Below are positions 16,093 to 24,739 of a stretch of 35,764 nucleotides of DNA, in pieces. Numbering within the stretch: the stretch's first letter is position 1; each line of letters opens with the position of its first letter. Both the position numbers and the translations under genes were made by a program. The notes below the pieces were generated by a model, which saw only the letters and a program-made list of their open reading frames with translations, did not search any database and had not been told where the DNA came from. The stretch spans positions 1 through 35,764 of the forward strand of contig QHBU01000024.1 in NCBI GenBank assembly GCA_003244045.1, written 5' to 3'. This stretch comes from Candidatus Aeolococcus gillhamiae. GTDB taxonomy: Bacteria; Chloroflexota; Dormibacteria; Aeolococcales; Aeolococcaceae.

Positions 16093-16600
16093 GCGCAGGG
16101 TCCAGCGCCACGGATCGTGCTTTCGTCGACCTGCGCCACGCGGATTCTGCCGCCACCCACGAAAGTCACAAAGCCAGGCATGATTGGTGCGATCCCGCGA
16201 TGGCCGCGCCCGGGATCGCCACGACACTGGGCGTATGCACCTGCGTCTTCGCCCTTAGCCCTCGCGCGTGGCGCGACGTGGCCGGCCGGCTGCTCGGCGT
16301 CTTTGCATTAGCAGGACGTCTTTCACCCTCTCGGTGTCAATCACGCAGCGTCACCCGAGGCTCAACTCGCGGCGGCGCGCCTCCTGACCACGAGCGACCT
16401 CGATTGTGGGTTCGCGACGCGATGTCAGGGTGAGCGGCTTGTCGCAACCGTTTCGTCCTGGTCTCCACGGCGACGGCGCGGAGGTTCAGGGGGACGCTGT
16501 ACGGGCTCCCGCAGGGAAGGAGCCAGTCGGGTCTTGTTGCGCCGATGTGACCCCGTATGTCCTCGCAGGCGCCAGACTGGCGCCGTTCACCGGAATCTCG
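16093..16600. other. Gene-free stretch of 508 nt before the histidine kinase
   Basis: I see no convincing coding frame on either strand; open frames here are extensions or shadows of the PAP2 and kinase genes. The sequence probably holds the kinase promoter, but no clear -35/-10 pair or palindrome stands out. Confidence 0.5.
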
Positions 16601-17782
16601 ATGGAGCCTATGGACGACAACGAACCTGCCGCGGAGATAGTCCCCAGCCCACTGTCCCGGCTTGACAGCCCTGATCTCTTGAAGGTCATCGTGGATTCGG
16701 CCCTCGCCGGAGTGGTGACGATGGGGGAGGACGGTCACGTCAATGGATGGGGCGCGTCGGCGGAACGCACCTTCGGGTGGACCGCCGCGGAAGCTGTCGG
16801 CAGCCGCCTCTCCGATCTCATCGTACCGGCCCGGTATCGGGAGGCTCACAACGAGGGCCTGCGGCGCTACCGCGCCACAGGGGAGGGCCCGGTGCTGGGC
16901 ACCGTCATGGAGATGGAGGCGCTCCACAAGGACGGTCGAGAATTCCCCGTGGAGATACGCATCTCGCCAGCCGCGGTTGTCGACGGCGAGACCGTTTTCA
17001 TCGCTTTCGCCCATGACATCACTGCGCGCCGCGAGACTGAGCGGGCTCTCGCGGCTCGGGTTGCGGAGATCGCCGCGGCGAAGGCAAGCGTCGAGGACTA
17101 CGTGCGCATGATGGTCCACGAGATGCGCCAACCGCTGACGGTGGTCACCGGTTACACGGAGATCCTGCTGGGGCAGTTGGCGCCCGACGCACCGTCGAGG
17201 GCAGAGCTCGAGGTGATCCTCGAGCAGGCCGGCGAGGCTGGCGGGATGGTCGAGGATCTCCTGCTGGCAGCGCGCCTCGAGGCGGGGAGTGTGGAACCGC
17301 ACCTCGAGCCCTTCCAGCTGGCTGAGGTCGTGCGGGCGGCGGTCGCCCGGGTGATGCCGCGAGCAGCCCTGCGCCGCGGCACCATCACTGCGGCTGCCAT
17401 CCCTGAAGGCCTTCGGGTGCGCGCCGACCGGACGTTCACGAGACGCATTCTTGACAACCTGCTCAGCAATGCGGTCGCCTACTCGCCGAGCGCTCCCGCG
17501 GTCGATGTCACCGTGGACGTCGCCGAGGACGAGGTGAGCATCAAGGTCGCCGACCAGGGCCGCGGAATCCCGCGGGCCTTTGCCGAACGGGTCTTTGATC
17601 GGTTCGCTCGCGCCGACGAACACAATTCGCCCCCCGGCAGTGGACTGGGCCTCTACATCTCTCGGCACCTCGCGGAGCGTCAACAGGGGACCCTGGCGCT
17701 GGTCTCCAGTGTCGAGGGCCGCGGCAGCATCTTTTGCCTCTGCATGAGAGCTGACCGTGAGAGCGCGCAGCGAATCCGCTGA
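16601..17782 (+). CDS. PAS-domain sensor histidine kinase
   Basis: The 393-residue protein starts at the ATG at 16601 (MEPMDDNEPAAEIVPSPLSR); the frame is open for 65 more codons upstream without homology. A PAS domain (about residues 30-140) includes VVTMGEDGHVNGWGASAERT, FGWTAAEAVG and FIAFAHDITARRE. The HisKA dimerisation domain has the H-box MMVHEMRQPLTVVTGYTEIL with phospho-acceptor His173. The ATPase domain has the N-box DNLLSNAVAYSP, G1 ADQGRGIP, the F-box region VFDRFARAD and G2 GSGLGLYISRHLA. There are no membrane helices, so it is probably a cytosolic sensor; the PAS ligand is unknown. No response regulator gene is adjacent, so this is an orphan kinase in this window. Confidence 0.92.
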   Translation: MEPMDDNEPAAEIVPSPLSRLDSPDLLKVIVDSALAGVVTMGEDGHVNGWGASAERTFGWTAAEAVGSRLSDLIVPARYREAHNEGLRRYRATGEGPVLGTVMEMEALHKDGREFPVEIRISPAAVVDGETVFIAFAHDITARRETERALAARVAEIAAAKASVEDYVRMMVHEMRQPLTVVTGYTEILLGQLAPDAPSRAELEVILEQAGEAGGMVEDLLLAARLEAGSVEPHLEPFQLAEVVRAAVARVMPRAALRRGTITAAAIPEGLRVRADRTFTRRILDNLLSNAVAYSPSAPAVDVTVDVAEDEVSIKVADQGRGIPRAFAERVFDRFARADEHNSPPGSGLGLYISRHLAERQQGTLALVSSVEGRGSIFCLCMRADRESAQRIR

Positions 17783-17806
17783 GCAAACGTAGAGGGCCGC
17801 GCAGCC

Positions 17807-18268
17807 TCAGGCGAACATCCGATCCCATGCCCTGAGGTCCACGGGATGGAACCAGCGCTCATACTGCCGGCCGATTACCAGGACGCGATGAATCTCCTTG
17901 AGGGCGGGCAGAGTCGTTCCCCAGACCCCACGAAAACTGGTGACGACGTCGAAGCTTGCGTCGTCGAAAGGCAGGGCATGCATGTCGCCGGTGCGGACGT
18001 CCGCCGCCGGGTTGCGGTCTCGTGCAATGGCGACGAGGCGCGGCGAGGCGTCGATGCCGGCGGTCACGGCGCCACGGGCGCGAGCGAGCTCCAAGGCCAT
18101 GCCGGAGCCGCACGCAACATCCAGCAATCGATCGCCGCCGCCGACACCAAGCAAGTGATGGACAGCGACGTACTCGCGACAGTTGGCGGGCTCGCTGAGG
18201 GTGGCGAAGTCGACGGCCTTGCGTCCCCAGCCCTCGTCGACGACGGTCCAGTCTGCTGCCTGCGTCAC
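17807..18268 (-). pseudogene. 3'-truncated SAM-dependent methyltransferase
   Basis: The start is a GTG at 18266-18268 with an excellent AGGAGGAG site just upstream. The 153-residue product begins VTQAADWTVVDEGWGRKAVD and contains a class I SAM-binding fold: motif I LLDVACGSGMALELA, the acidic GIDASPRLV loop, VRTGDMHALPFDDASFDVVT and the strand FRGVWGTTLPALKEIHRVL. Intact relatives are about 260-280 residues and continue with VPGGR-type sequence. Here the reading changes after HRVL to VIGRQYERWFHPVDLRAWDR and stops, so the C-terminal third is replaced by unrelated sequence. It is probably non-functional or altered. It is divergent from a hydrolase fragment that is also cut at its 3' end. Confidence 0.7.
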
Positions 18269-18356
18269 CGCTCCTCCTCTCGATGCTCGCTGACCACCGT
18301 CCACCGCATTGTGACGAGCCAGCTGGTCTCGGCGACGGCGGGCTGTACGATCGGGG

Positions 18357-18530
18357 GCGACGACGACTGCCGATTTCCTCGAGGTGGGCAGGGGCCCGCT
18401 CGTCCTCCTCATTCACTCGAGCGTGTCCACCGCCCGGCGGTGGCGTCGCCCGATGCAGGAGCTGTCGGGCGAGTTCCACCTCCGCGCCGTCAATCTCTAC
18501 GGGTACGGGGCGACGCTCCCGTGGGTCTAG
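18357..18530 (+). pseudogene. N-terminal fragment of an alpha/beta hydrolase without a start codon
   Basis: This frame reads TTTADFLEVGRGPLVLLIHS, then SVSTARRWRRPMQELSGEF and HLRAVNLYGYGATLPWV followed by a stop at 18528-18530. It matches the first about 55 residues of alpha/beta hydrolases: the oxyanion strand with the His of the HG-type motif and the NLYGYG turn. The nucleophile elbow and the rest of the catalytic triad are missing. No ATG, GTG or TTG occurs in frame upstream before a TGA at 18312-18314; an ACG stands where the ATG would be expected, after a GGGGGCG stretch. A TACGAT -10-like box survives at 18346-18351. The fragment is divergent from the truncated methyltransferase. Confidence 0.6.
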
Positions 18531-18852
18531 GAATTTCTGGCCGCTACCTTCCGGCGAAAGGCTGGGGCGCGGCCGGGACCGCGGGGGCGAGATTTGTATT
18601 CGGGAGGGGGTGAAAATGTCCTCCAGACGACTACTCACCCCCAATTGCCACAGCGTTCCACACTGGTCCCATAAGACGTCCCACGCTGATCACGCAGCGT
18701 TCTCACGGGCAACTCGGCAGTGCACCGCTAGCGGTTGAAATCCAGGAGGCGGATGGTGCGTGGGCTACGCGAGTGTGCGTCAAACTGGGGTAGACCCAGA
18801 CCATGTGCGCGTCGACGGCGCGCCCTGAACCCGAGAGTCGCAGGAGCGAATC
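18531..18852. other. Gene-free stretch after the hydrolase fragment
   Basis: Frames are short and interrupted, and I recognise no domain, repeat or RNA. It lies between a broken gene and the VOC gene and is probably decayed sequence. AGGAG at 18841-18845 is the Shine-Dalgarno site of the VOC gene. Confidence 0.45.
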
Positions 18853-19218
18853 ATGGCGATCAAGCGGATCTATCCGTATGTCGAAACCGATGATCTTGAC
18901 GCTTCCCGAGGCTTCTACACCGAGATCTTCGGGTTGCAGGTCGCGATGGAGACTCCCGTGCTCGGCCTGCAGGCCCCGGATCTGACCTCCGCGCAGGTCA
19001 TCGTCTGCCCGCGCGGCGTTGAGACTCCACAGCCACACTTCGGAATCGACGTCGGCGAACCCGAAGCCGTCGACCAAGCACACGCCCGCGTCAACGACCG
19101 AGGCCTGCGCGTCGTCTACCCGCTCACCAACGAACCGTGGGGCGTCCGCCGCTTTTTCGTCGAGGACCCTGACGGCCGTATCATCAACGTCCTCGCGCAC
19201 CTCCCCTTCGGCGAGTAA
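18853..19218 (+). CDS. VOC family (glyoxalase/bleomycin-resistance-like) protein
   Basis: The 121-residue protein has the paired beta-alpha-beta-beta-beta units of the vicinal oxygen chelate superfamily. The first unit begins MAIKRIYPYVETDDLDASRG and includes FYTEIFGLQVAME; the second includes PHFGIDVGEPEAVDQAHARV and ends PWGVRRFFVEDPDGRIINVL. The C-terminal VEDPDGRIINV pattern, with the preceding Arg/Phe strand, is typical of the glyoxalase-like subgroup. Members bind metals or drugs, or catalyse isomerisations and ring cleavage; no substrate is assigned. The start is supported by AGGAG about 7 nt before the ATG. It stands alone in a decayed neighbourhood but appears intact. Confidence 0.85.
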   Translation: MAIKRIYPYVETDDLDASRGFYTEIFGLQVAMETPVLGLQAPDLTSAQVIVCPRGVETPQPHFGIDVGEPEAVDQAHARVNDRGLRVVYPLTNEPWGVRRFFVEDPDGRIINVLAHLPFGE

Positions 19219-19473
19219 CGTAGGCGGTAATTGGTGAGGTTTCGTCCGTCCAGAACGCTGCCCCCATCTCGCTCGAGAGTACATCGCCGACGCGCGCACC
19301 TGGACCCTCGTGGCCATGGCGATGACGCTGGCCGTAGGGCGGCCTTACCCAAAGGACGAGTTGAGGTTTCCCGCGGCCGGTTGGTCGGTCACGGGAGAAC
19401 CAGCAGCGCCGCCTTTGGTCGTCCGGCGCACAACGATCGGCACTGACATCGCGAGGGACCAGGTTCGTTGCAC

Positions 19474-20478
19474 ATGCGCCTCCTGATCCTCGGCGGAACC
19501 GCGTGGCTAGGCGGGTACATCACATCGACTGCGCTGGAGTTGGGCCACCAGGTGACTTGCCTGGCCCGAGGGGCCTCGGGTCCGGTGGCCGCAGGCGCGG
19601 CTTTCGTGCGGGCCGATCGGGAGCGACCAGACGCCTACGACGAGGTCGCTGCTGAGCGTTGGGACGTAGTCGTGGACGTGTCCCGACAACCCGGTCAGGT
19701 CCAGCGAGCGGCGGCGGCACTGGTGCGTCGCAGCAGGTCGTTCGTCTTCGTCTCGTCCGCCAACGTCTATGCCGACCACAGCTCACCGGGGCAAGACGAG
19801 ACGAAGACGCTGCTTCCTCCGCTGGTAGGCAACATCATGGAGAGCATGGCGGTGTACGGCGAAGCCAAGGTGGCCTGTGAGCAGCACGTGATGGACGCTT
19901 ACGGCCCGGAACGCACGGTCATCGCCCGAGTGGGGCTCATCGGCGGTCCGGGCGACGTCTTCGACCGCACCGGGTACTGGCCGCTGCGCTTCGCGCGGCC
20001 CGCTCGTGAGGACGGTAAGGTACTGGTCCCCGACGCGCCGACAGAGCTCACACAAGTCATCGACGTCCGTGACCTCGCTCGCTGGCTCGTAGAGGCCGGC
20101 ACCAGCAGCCTACACGGGATCTTCAACACCACCGGCGAGACGATTCCGCTGTCCGAACACCTGCAGATCGCTCGTACGGTGGCCGGTCACAGTGGCCCTG
20201 TCGTCCCCGCATCCTCGGAATGGCTTCTCGCGCATCAAGTGCAACCCTGGATGGGTGATCGCTCGCTGCCACTCTGGCTTGGTGATCCTGATTGGGCAGG
20301 CTTCAATGCACGCGACAGCAGCCGCGCGCGTTCGGCGGGTTTGCGAACCCGGCCACTGGAGGACACGCTGACTGCTGGGCTTGCGTGGGAGCTCACACGG
20401 GACCTTTCCCGGCCGCGCCGGGCCGGCCTCTCGGATGACGACGAACGATCGCTGCTGGACGAGTTCAGTCCCAGATGA
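19474..20478 (+). CDS. Extended SDR / NAD-dependent epimerase-reductase
   Basis: The 334-residue protein starts MRLLILGGTAWLGGYITSTA, an N-terminal Rossmann fold with the GGTxWLG dinucleotide loop of extended short-chain dehydrogenases. RSFVFVSSANVYADH gives the catalytic Ser/Thr strand, and MAVYGEAKVACEQHV carries the YxxxK active-site pair. VIDVRDLARWLVEAG and FNTTGETIPLSEHLQIA are typical of the C-terminal substrate-binding part. Relatives are annotated as isoflavone-reductase-like or epimerase proteins in actinobacteria; the substrate is unknown. The ATG at 19474 is chosen; a TTG two codons earlier is an alternative. A GAGGG lies about 20 nt upstream, too far to be ideal. Confidence 0.85.
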   Translation: MRLLILGGTAWLGGYITSTALELGHQVTCLARGASGPVAAGAAFVRADRERPDAYDEVAAERWDVVVDVSRQPGQVQRAAAALVRRSRSFVFVSSANVYADHSSPGQDETKTLLPPLVGNIMESMAVYGEAKVACEQHVMDAYGPERTVIARVGLIGGPGDVFDRTGYWPLRFARPAREDGKVLVPDAPTELTQVIDVRDLARWLVEAGTSSLHGIFNTTGETIPLSEHLQIARTVAGHSGPVVPASSEWLLAHQVQPWMGDRSLPLWLGDPDWAGFNARDSSRARSAGLRTRPLEDTLTAGLAWELTRDLSRPRRAGLSDDDERSLLDEFSPR

Positions 20479-21148
20479 CACGCCGCGGGCAGGCCGCCGT
20501 TGGCGACCGGCAACGATGGTCAGCCGGACACCCCGCGCACAGCCAACGACGCCTCGGCTGTCGTTCGATGAGATCGGCGACGGCCAACCCACTCGCCAGC
20601 TCCTGTGGCCTACCCATGTCACCAGTGAGACACCGACGCGGTCACGCTCCGTTTTCCTATGCAGGAACAGCTCCTGGCGTGACTTGGTATACGGGCGCTG
20701 ACCAGCTGGGACATCGGCGAGGCCGATGTGGAACAACGTCTCAGGCCCCGGCTTCACGCGACTACTTTGGGTCGATGTCGAAGACGTATCGACTGCTGAG
20801 GGACCTCATAAGCTACGTGGCCGGAAGTGCCTCAAACCAAGTCCACGGAACCATCCAATCGGACTACCAGCTTCTCCCACCAACCGCTGGGAATCTGGCC
20901 GGCTTGCAGCCGATTGTGCCGGCGAACTTTACCCAAACGTCGTCGCATCCCGCCACACAAGGGGCTGACACTGGCTCAAATTGCTTCGTGTAGGATGACC
21001 CCGCTTCGACCGGGGGTTACGAAGCGGGCATTCTCATTGCTTTAGCAGGTGCCGGCAACGACCGCCGGGCCTCGCAACGGCGTCGCCTCGCCGTGGAATG
21101 ATTCGGCACGGCCGATGGTGACCTGCGTCCCCAGATGCTCAGTGCGGC
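20479..21148. other. Gene-free stretch of about 670 nt
   Basis: Neither strand shows a frame with recognisable homology or neighbour-like composition. The stretch looks less GC-rich than its flanks between about 20,780 and 21,040. The only clear structure is the hairpin at 21000-21028, listed separately. It may be degraded or horizontally acquired DNA. Confidence 0.45.
21000..21028 (+). terminator. Strong 9-bp stem-loop, terminator-like
   Basis: CCCGCTTCG (21000-21008) and CGAAGCGGG (21020-21028) pair perfectly around an 11-nt loop. The sequence downstream (CATTCTCATTGCTTTAG) is T-rich in part, so a plus-strand rho-independent terminator is likely. No gene ends immediately upstream; the SDR stop is about 520 nt away. 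Confidence 0.5.
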
Positions 21149-21273
21149 ATGACTCGACGGCGCTGGATCCATCGCAGTGACATCCCAACGTTCGATCATG
21201 TCGAAAGCAGCCTCGAGACCGGCCAGTCGAGCGGTGCGTTGGCCGCGATCACCGACATAGACGACGCGCGCGC

Positions 21274-21664
21274 GTGTCCGCGCTCCGTTTTTACGAAGAG
21301 GTCGGCCTTCTCCAGCCGTCGCACCGTGTCGGCGGCAGACGTCGGTACGAGAACGGGAGTCTGCGACGCCTGGCAATCATCGGGCTCTTCCAGGACGCCG
21401 GTTTCACCCTTTCTGAGATCGCTCGACTGCTCAACGGCGGTGCCCCGCAACGGCGGCATTTTCGGGAACTCGCCGAGCACAAAGCTGACTGAGCTCGATG
21501 CGCGCATCCATCGTGCCCAAGCCGCCGCCGAATTGCTCGGCGACGCGATGCGCTGTCCGTGCCGGAGCTTCGAGGAGTGCGACCTAGTCAACGACCGAAT
21601 GGACCGCCAGCTCGAGGAATCCCCCGCGTCGCTGCCGGCCACCCGTCTGCCGAGAGGCGAGTAG
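21274..21664 (+). pseudogene. MerR-family regulator broken by frameshifts
   Basis: From the GTG at 21274 the frame reads VSALRFYEEVGLLQPSHRVG, then GRRRYENGSLRRLAIIGLFQ and GFTLSEIARLLNG. This is the MerR winged-helix DNA-binding domain after its first helix. That frame ends at 21490-21492 after EHKAD. Continuing from LTELDARIHRAQAAAELLGD in the frame shifted by one base (the extra G is near 21483) restores the family's dimerisation helix and a CPCRSFEEC cysteine segment, ending at 21664. The N-terminal half of the DNA-binding helix pair is missing from this frame; a possible remnant (SSGALAAITDIDDAR) lies upstream in the other frame, separated by a GCGCGCGCG run that looks like a two-base expansion. 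Real decay or two sequencing errors are both possible. Confidence 0.6.
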
Positions 21665-21728
21665 CCGCGAGCACGACATGGCGTTCTCTCTGCTCCGGGG
21701 CGAAGCGGCGTGGTTCGGCCAAGTGCGA

Positions 21729-21734
21729 TAGGCT
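21729..21734 (+). promoter_or_regulatory. Candidate -10 box for the HAD-GH65 gene
   Basis: TAGGCT, identical to the box before ftsH, lies about 50 nt before the GTG at 21785. A GAGG site at 21774-21777 then serves translation. No clear -35 was seen. Confidence 0.35.
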
Positions 21735-21784
21735 GGTGGGAGGCATTCGGTCGGCCCCGGGTCCTGGGTCAAACGAGGTGCGAC

Positions 21785-24631
21785 GTGGAGGACCTGGACG
21801 CGGCCCTGTGCAGGCGCTTCGAGGCCTGCGTGGCGGACTGGGACGGCACCCTCGTGCCCGACCGCGCGGCCGGCGCGGAACCGCTGCGCCAGGTGGTCGA
21901 GGGGCTCTGTGCGACGGGGTTCGACGTGGTCGTCATCACGGGCACGCACGTCGAGAACGTCGATGGGCAGCTGCGCGCCCGGCCGCCTGGTCCGGGGCGA
22001 CTGCTCTTCTGCGTCAATCGCGGGTCCGAGGTGTTCGGGTGCTCGGAGGACGGGCTCGTGCTGATTTCGCGGCGCGAGACCACAGCCGCTGAGAACGCAC
22101 AGCTGGACCGTGCCGCCGCGCTGACGGTGGAGAGGCTGGCAGCCCGCGGCCTCGAGGCCACAATCGTGGCCCAGCGGCTCAACCGGCGCAAGGTGGACAT
22201 CATTCCGCTGGCAGAGTGGGCGGACCCGCCCAAGGCGCGGATTGCGGACCTGGTCGCCGCGGTCGAAGCCCGGCTCGCGTCCGCCGGGATCAAATCGGTC
22301 GAGGAGGTGGTGGCGGTAGCACACGCGGCCGCCACCGAGGCCGGCATGGTCAACGCACGGATCAGCAGCGACGCCAAATACGTGGAGATCGGGCTGACCG
22401 ACAAGGCCGATGCGGCGCGCTGGACCTTCAACGACCTTTGGGCCCACGGCATCGCCGCCGGCGACGTCCTGGTGGCTGGGGACGAATTCGGTGAGCTCGG
22501 TGGCGTGCCCGGGAGCGACTCGCTCATCCTGGTCCCCGAGGCCGAGGGCGCGCTGGCCGTCACCGTGGGCGCCGAGCCGTTCGGGGCACCTCCCGGGGTG
22601 CTGGCCCTGCACGGTGGCCCTGCGCGCATGATCGAGGTCCTCGAAGACCAATTGCGCCGTCGCCGAGAGGGACAGCCACCGTCCCCGACCCGCACGCCGG
22701 GCTGGTGTGTCACTGTGGAAGGGCTCGAGCCGGAGCACGAGCGTAGCCGCGCCGCCATCCTCACCGTGGGCGACGGCCTGATCGGCACCACCGGCTCACT
22801 GTTGCTGTCACACCCGGCAGCAGCCTCGGAGACGCGCACTGCCGGTTTCTACGATGGCGAGGGCGCGGAGGAGCACCTTCGACCATGCCCGGCATGGAAT
22901 CAGCTCGACGCGGCACTGGACAGTGCGGCGCGGGTGTCGCGAGCGCTCGACCTTCGCACCGGGGTGGTCGCGTACGACGTGGCTCACAACGGCGCGACGG
23001 TGTCGGCAGTCGCGTTCAGCTCGCTGGCGGAGCCCGGAACCGCTGTGCTCTGGACCCAGGGCGATGGCGAGCTCTTGACGCAGCGCAGCGGGGCCCGGGA
23101 GTCGACGGTCACCAGCTCCCAGACCGGCAGCGTGACCGTCCACGTCAGCGACACGCGTCGGGACGGCGCCGGCGACGCGGTCGTCGAGCGGCTTGCCGTC
23201 TATGCACGAGGAGACGGCGACGCGGCGCGTGCTCGCGCCGCGCTGGTCAGCTGCAGGGGGATCAACGCGGTGCATCGCGCGCACCGCGAAGCCTGGGCCA
23301 CGCGCTGGGCGGACGCGGACATCAGCCTCCGCGGTGACGACGACCTGCAGCGCGACATTCGCTTCGCGCTGTTCCAGCTGATGGGCGCCGTGGCCACCAC
23401 GGGCGAGGCCGCCCTGGGTGCGCGCGGACTCAGCGGCGACGGCTACAACGGCCACGTCTTCTGGGATTCCGACGTGTTCGTGGTGCCGTTCCTGGCGGCG
23501 ACCTGCCCAGCCGCCGCGCGGGCGATGATCGAGTACCGCGTTCGGCGCCTCGCCACCGCGCTCGCCCGGGCCCGCGCGCTGGGACGCGAGGGCGCCAGGT
23601 TTCCCTGGGAGTCGGCGAGCAGCGGCCGGGAGATCACCCCAACGATGGTGATCGGACCACGCGGGGAGAGGGTCGTGGTGCGCACCGGCGAGATGGAGGA
23701 GCACATCGTCGCCGACGTCGCATGGGCCGCCTGCCGGTACGCGGACTGGAGCGGTGACCGCTCATTCGAGAGCGGTCCGTTCGTCCGGTTGCTGGTGGAG
23801 ACCGCGCGCTACTGGGCATCGCGGATCGAGTCCGACGCCGACGGCTCGGCGCACATCCGCCACGTGATCGGCCCCGACGAGTACCACGACGACGTCGACG
23901 ACAACGCGTTCACCAACGTGATCGCCCGCTGGAACCTGCGTGCCGCCGCAATGCGCGCCGGCGCGCATTGCGACAACGATGAGGTGCGGCGTTGGAACGC
24001 ACTCGCCGACCGGCTGGTCGACGGCCTGGATGCACAGACTCTGGTCTACGAGCAGTTCACCGGTTTCTCCGGGCTGACACCGTTCCCGCTGCGCGAAAAA
24101 TATGGACCCGGGCCGATCGCCGCCGACTCGCTGATCGGCTTCGATCGCGTCCAGACGCTACAGGTCGTCAAGCAGGCCGACACGCTGATGCTCCACCTGA
24201 TGCTGCCGGGTGAGGTCCATCAGGGTTCGCTCGGGCCCAACCTCGACAGGTATCTGCCGATCACGGCTCACGGCAGCTCGCTGTCCCCGGCGGTGCACGC
24301 TGCCCTGCTGGCGCGGATGTCGCGTCACGCAGAGGCGCTCGAACTGCTGCGCTTCGCCGCGGGCATTGACCTCGACGAGGCGTCCAACCCGGCGGCACGC
24401 GGCCTGCACGTGGCCACGATGGGCGGGGTCTGGCTGGCCATGGCCGAGGGTTTTGCGGGTATCCAGGCCGACGGAGACGGCCTGCTGGTTCGCCCGCGCA
24501 TCCCCGAGGCGTGGGAGTCGCTCACCGTCAACGTCGTCTACCGCGGGGTTCGCGTGCGGGTGCGGATCCGCGGCCGCGAGGTGACCGTCGACACCGATCG
24601 ACCGATGCGCGTGGTGATCGCCCGCGACTGA
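21785..24631 (+). CDS. HAD phosphatase (trehalose-phosphatase type) fused to GH65 glycoside phosphorylase/hydrolase
   Basis: The 948-residue protein starts at GTG 21785 with GAGG seven nt upstream; an upstream in-frame ATG adds only non-homologous residues. The N-terminal domain (about 1-300) is a HAD phosphatase: VADWDGTLVPD with Asp18 and Asp20, VVITGTHVEN, KYVEIGLTDKADA and VLVAGDEFGELGG. The rest is GH65: a beta-sandwich (about 325-560), then an (alpha/alpha)6 barrel with FWDSDVFVVPF and general acid Glu699 in GPDEYHDDVDDNAFTN. The HGSSLSP motif at His829 matches the phosphate-binding loop of maltose/trehalose/kojibiose phosphorylases, favouring phosphorolysis over hydrolysis. Mycobacterial OtsB1-type proteins have a related phosphatase-GH65 fusion. 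Likely substrates are trehalose- or other disaccharide-phosphates and alpha-glucosides. The GT4 gene follows after 143 nt. Confidence 0.88.
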   Translation: MEDLDAALCRRFEACVADWDGTLVPDRAAGAEPLRQVVEGLCATGFDVVVITGTHVENVDGQLRARPPGPGRLLFCVNRGSEVFGCSEDGLVLISRRETTAAENAQLDRAAALTVERLAARGLEATIVAQRLNRRKVDIIPLAEWADPPKARIADLVAAVEARLASAGIKSVEEVVAVAHAAATEAGMVNARISSDAKYVEIGLTDKADAARWTFNDLWAHGIAAGDVLVAGDEFGELGGVPGSDSLILVPEAEGALAVTVGAEPFGAPPGVLALHGGPARMIEVLEDQLRRRREGQPPSPTRTPGWCVTVEGLEPEHERSRAAILTVGDGLIGTTGSLLLSHPAAASETRTAGFYDGEGAEEHLRPCPAWNQLDAALDSAARVSRALDLRTGVVAYDVAHNGATVSAVAFSSLAEPGTAVLWTQGDGELLTQRSGARESTVTSSQTGSVTVHVSDTRRDGAGDAVVERLAVYARGDGDAARARAALVSCRGINAVHRAHREAWATRWADADISLRGDDDLQRDIRFALFQLMGAVATTGEAALGARGLSGDGYNGHVFWDSDVFVVPFLAATCPAAARAMIEYRVRRLATALARARALGREGARFPWESASSGREITPTMVIGPRGERVVVRTGEMEEHIVADVAWAACRYADWSGDRSFESGPFVRLLVETARYWASRIESDADGSAHIRHVIGPDEYHDDVDDNAFTNVIARWNLRAAAMRAGAHCDNDEVRRWNALADRLVDGLDAQTLVYEQFTGFSGLTPFPLREKYGPGPIAADSLIGFDRVQTLQVVKQADTLMLHLMLPGEVHQGSLGPNLDRYLPITAHGSSLSPAVHAALLARMSRHAEALELLRFAAGIDLDEASNPAARGLHVATMGGVWLAMAEGFAGIQADGDGLLVRPRIPEAWESLTVNVVYRGVRVRVRIRGREVTVDTDRPMRVVIARD

Positions 24632-24692
24632 CGAGCGGGCTCCGTCTGCACGGCGACGCGCAGACAGCTTCCCATGTGCGGTACCGGCGCGG

Positions 24693-24698
24693 TAGAGT
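24693..24698 (+). promoter_or_regulatory. Candidate -10 box before the GT4 gene
   Basis: TAGAGT fits TAnnnT. A start point near 24705 would give a leader of about 35 nt before the short ORF at 24740. No clear -35 was seen. Confidence 0.3.
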
Positions 24699-24739
24699 TG
24701 CATGTGACGAGTGCCGCCGACGGAAAGGGAGGCACCGAC

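Noticed and set aside
16337-17683. 448-codon minus-strand frame
   Set aside because: Exact complement of the histidine kinase; His/Arg-rich composition typical of antisense frames in GC-rich DNA.
20475-20993. 172-codon plus-strand frame after the SDR gene
   Set aside because: No ribosome site, mixed composition unlike neighbours and no recognisable motif.
20940-21050. Possible tRNA or attachment site around the strong hairpin
   Set aside because: No cloverleaf, no GGTTCGA-type T-loop, and no integrase or flanking direct repeat in the window.
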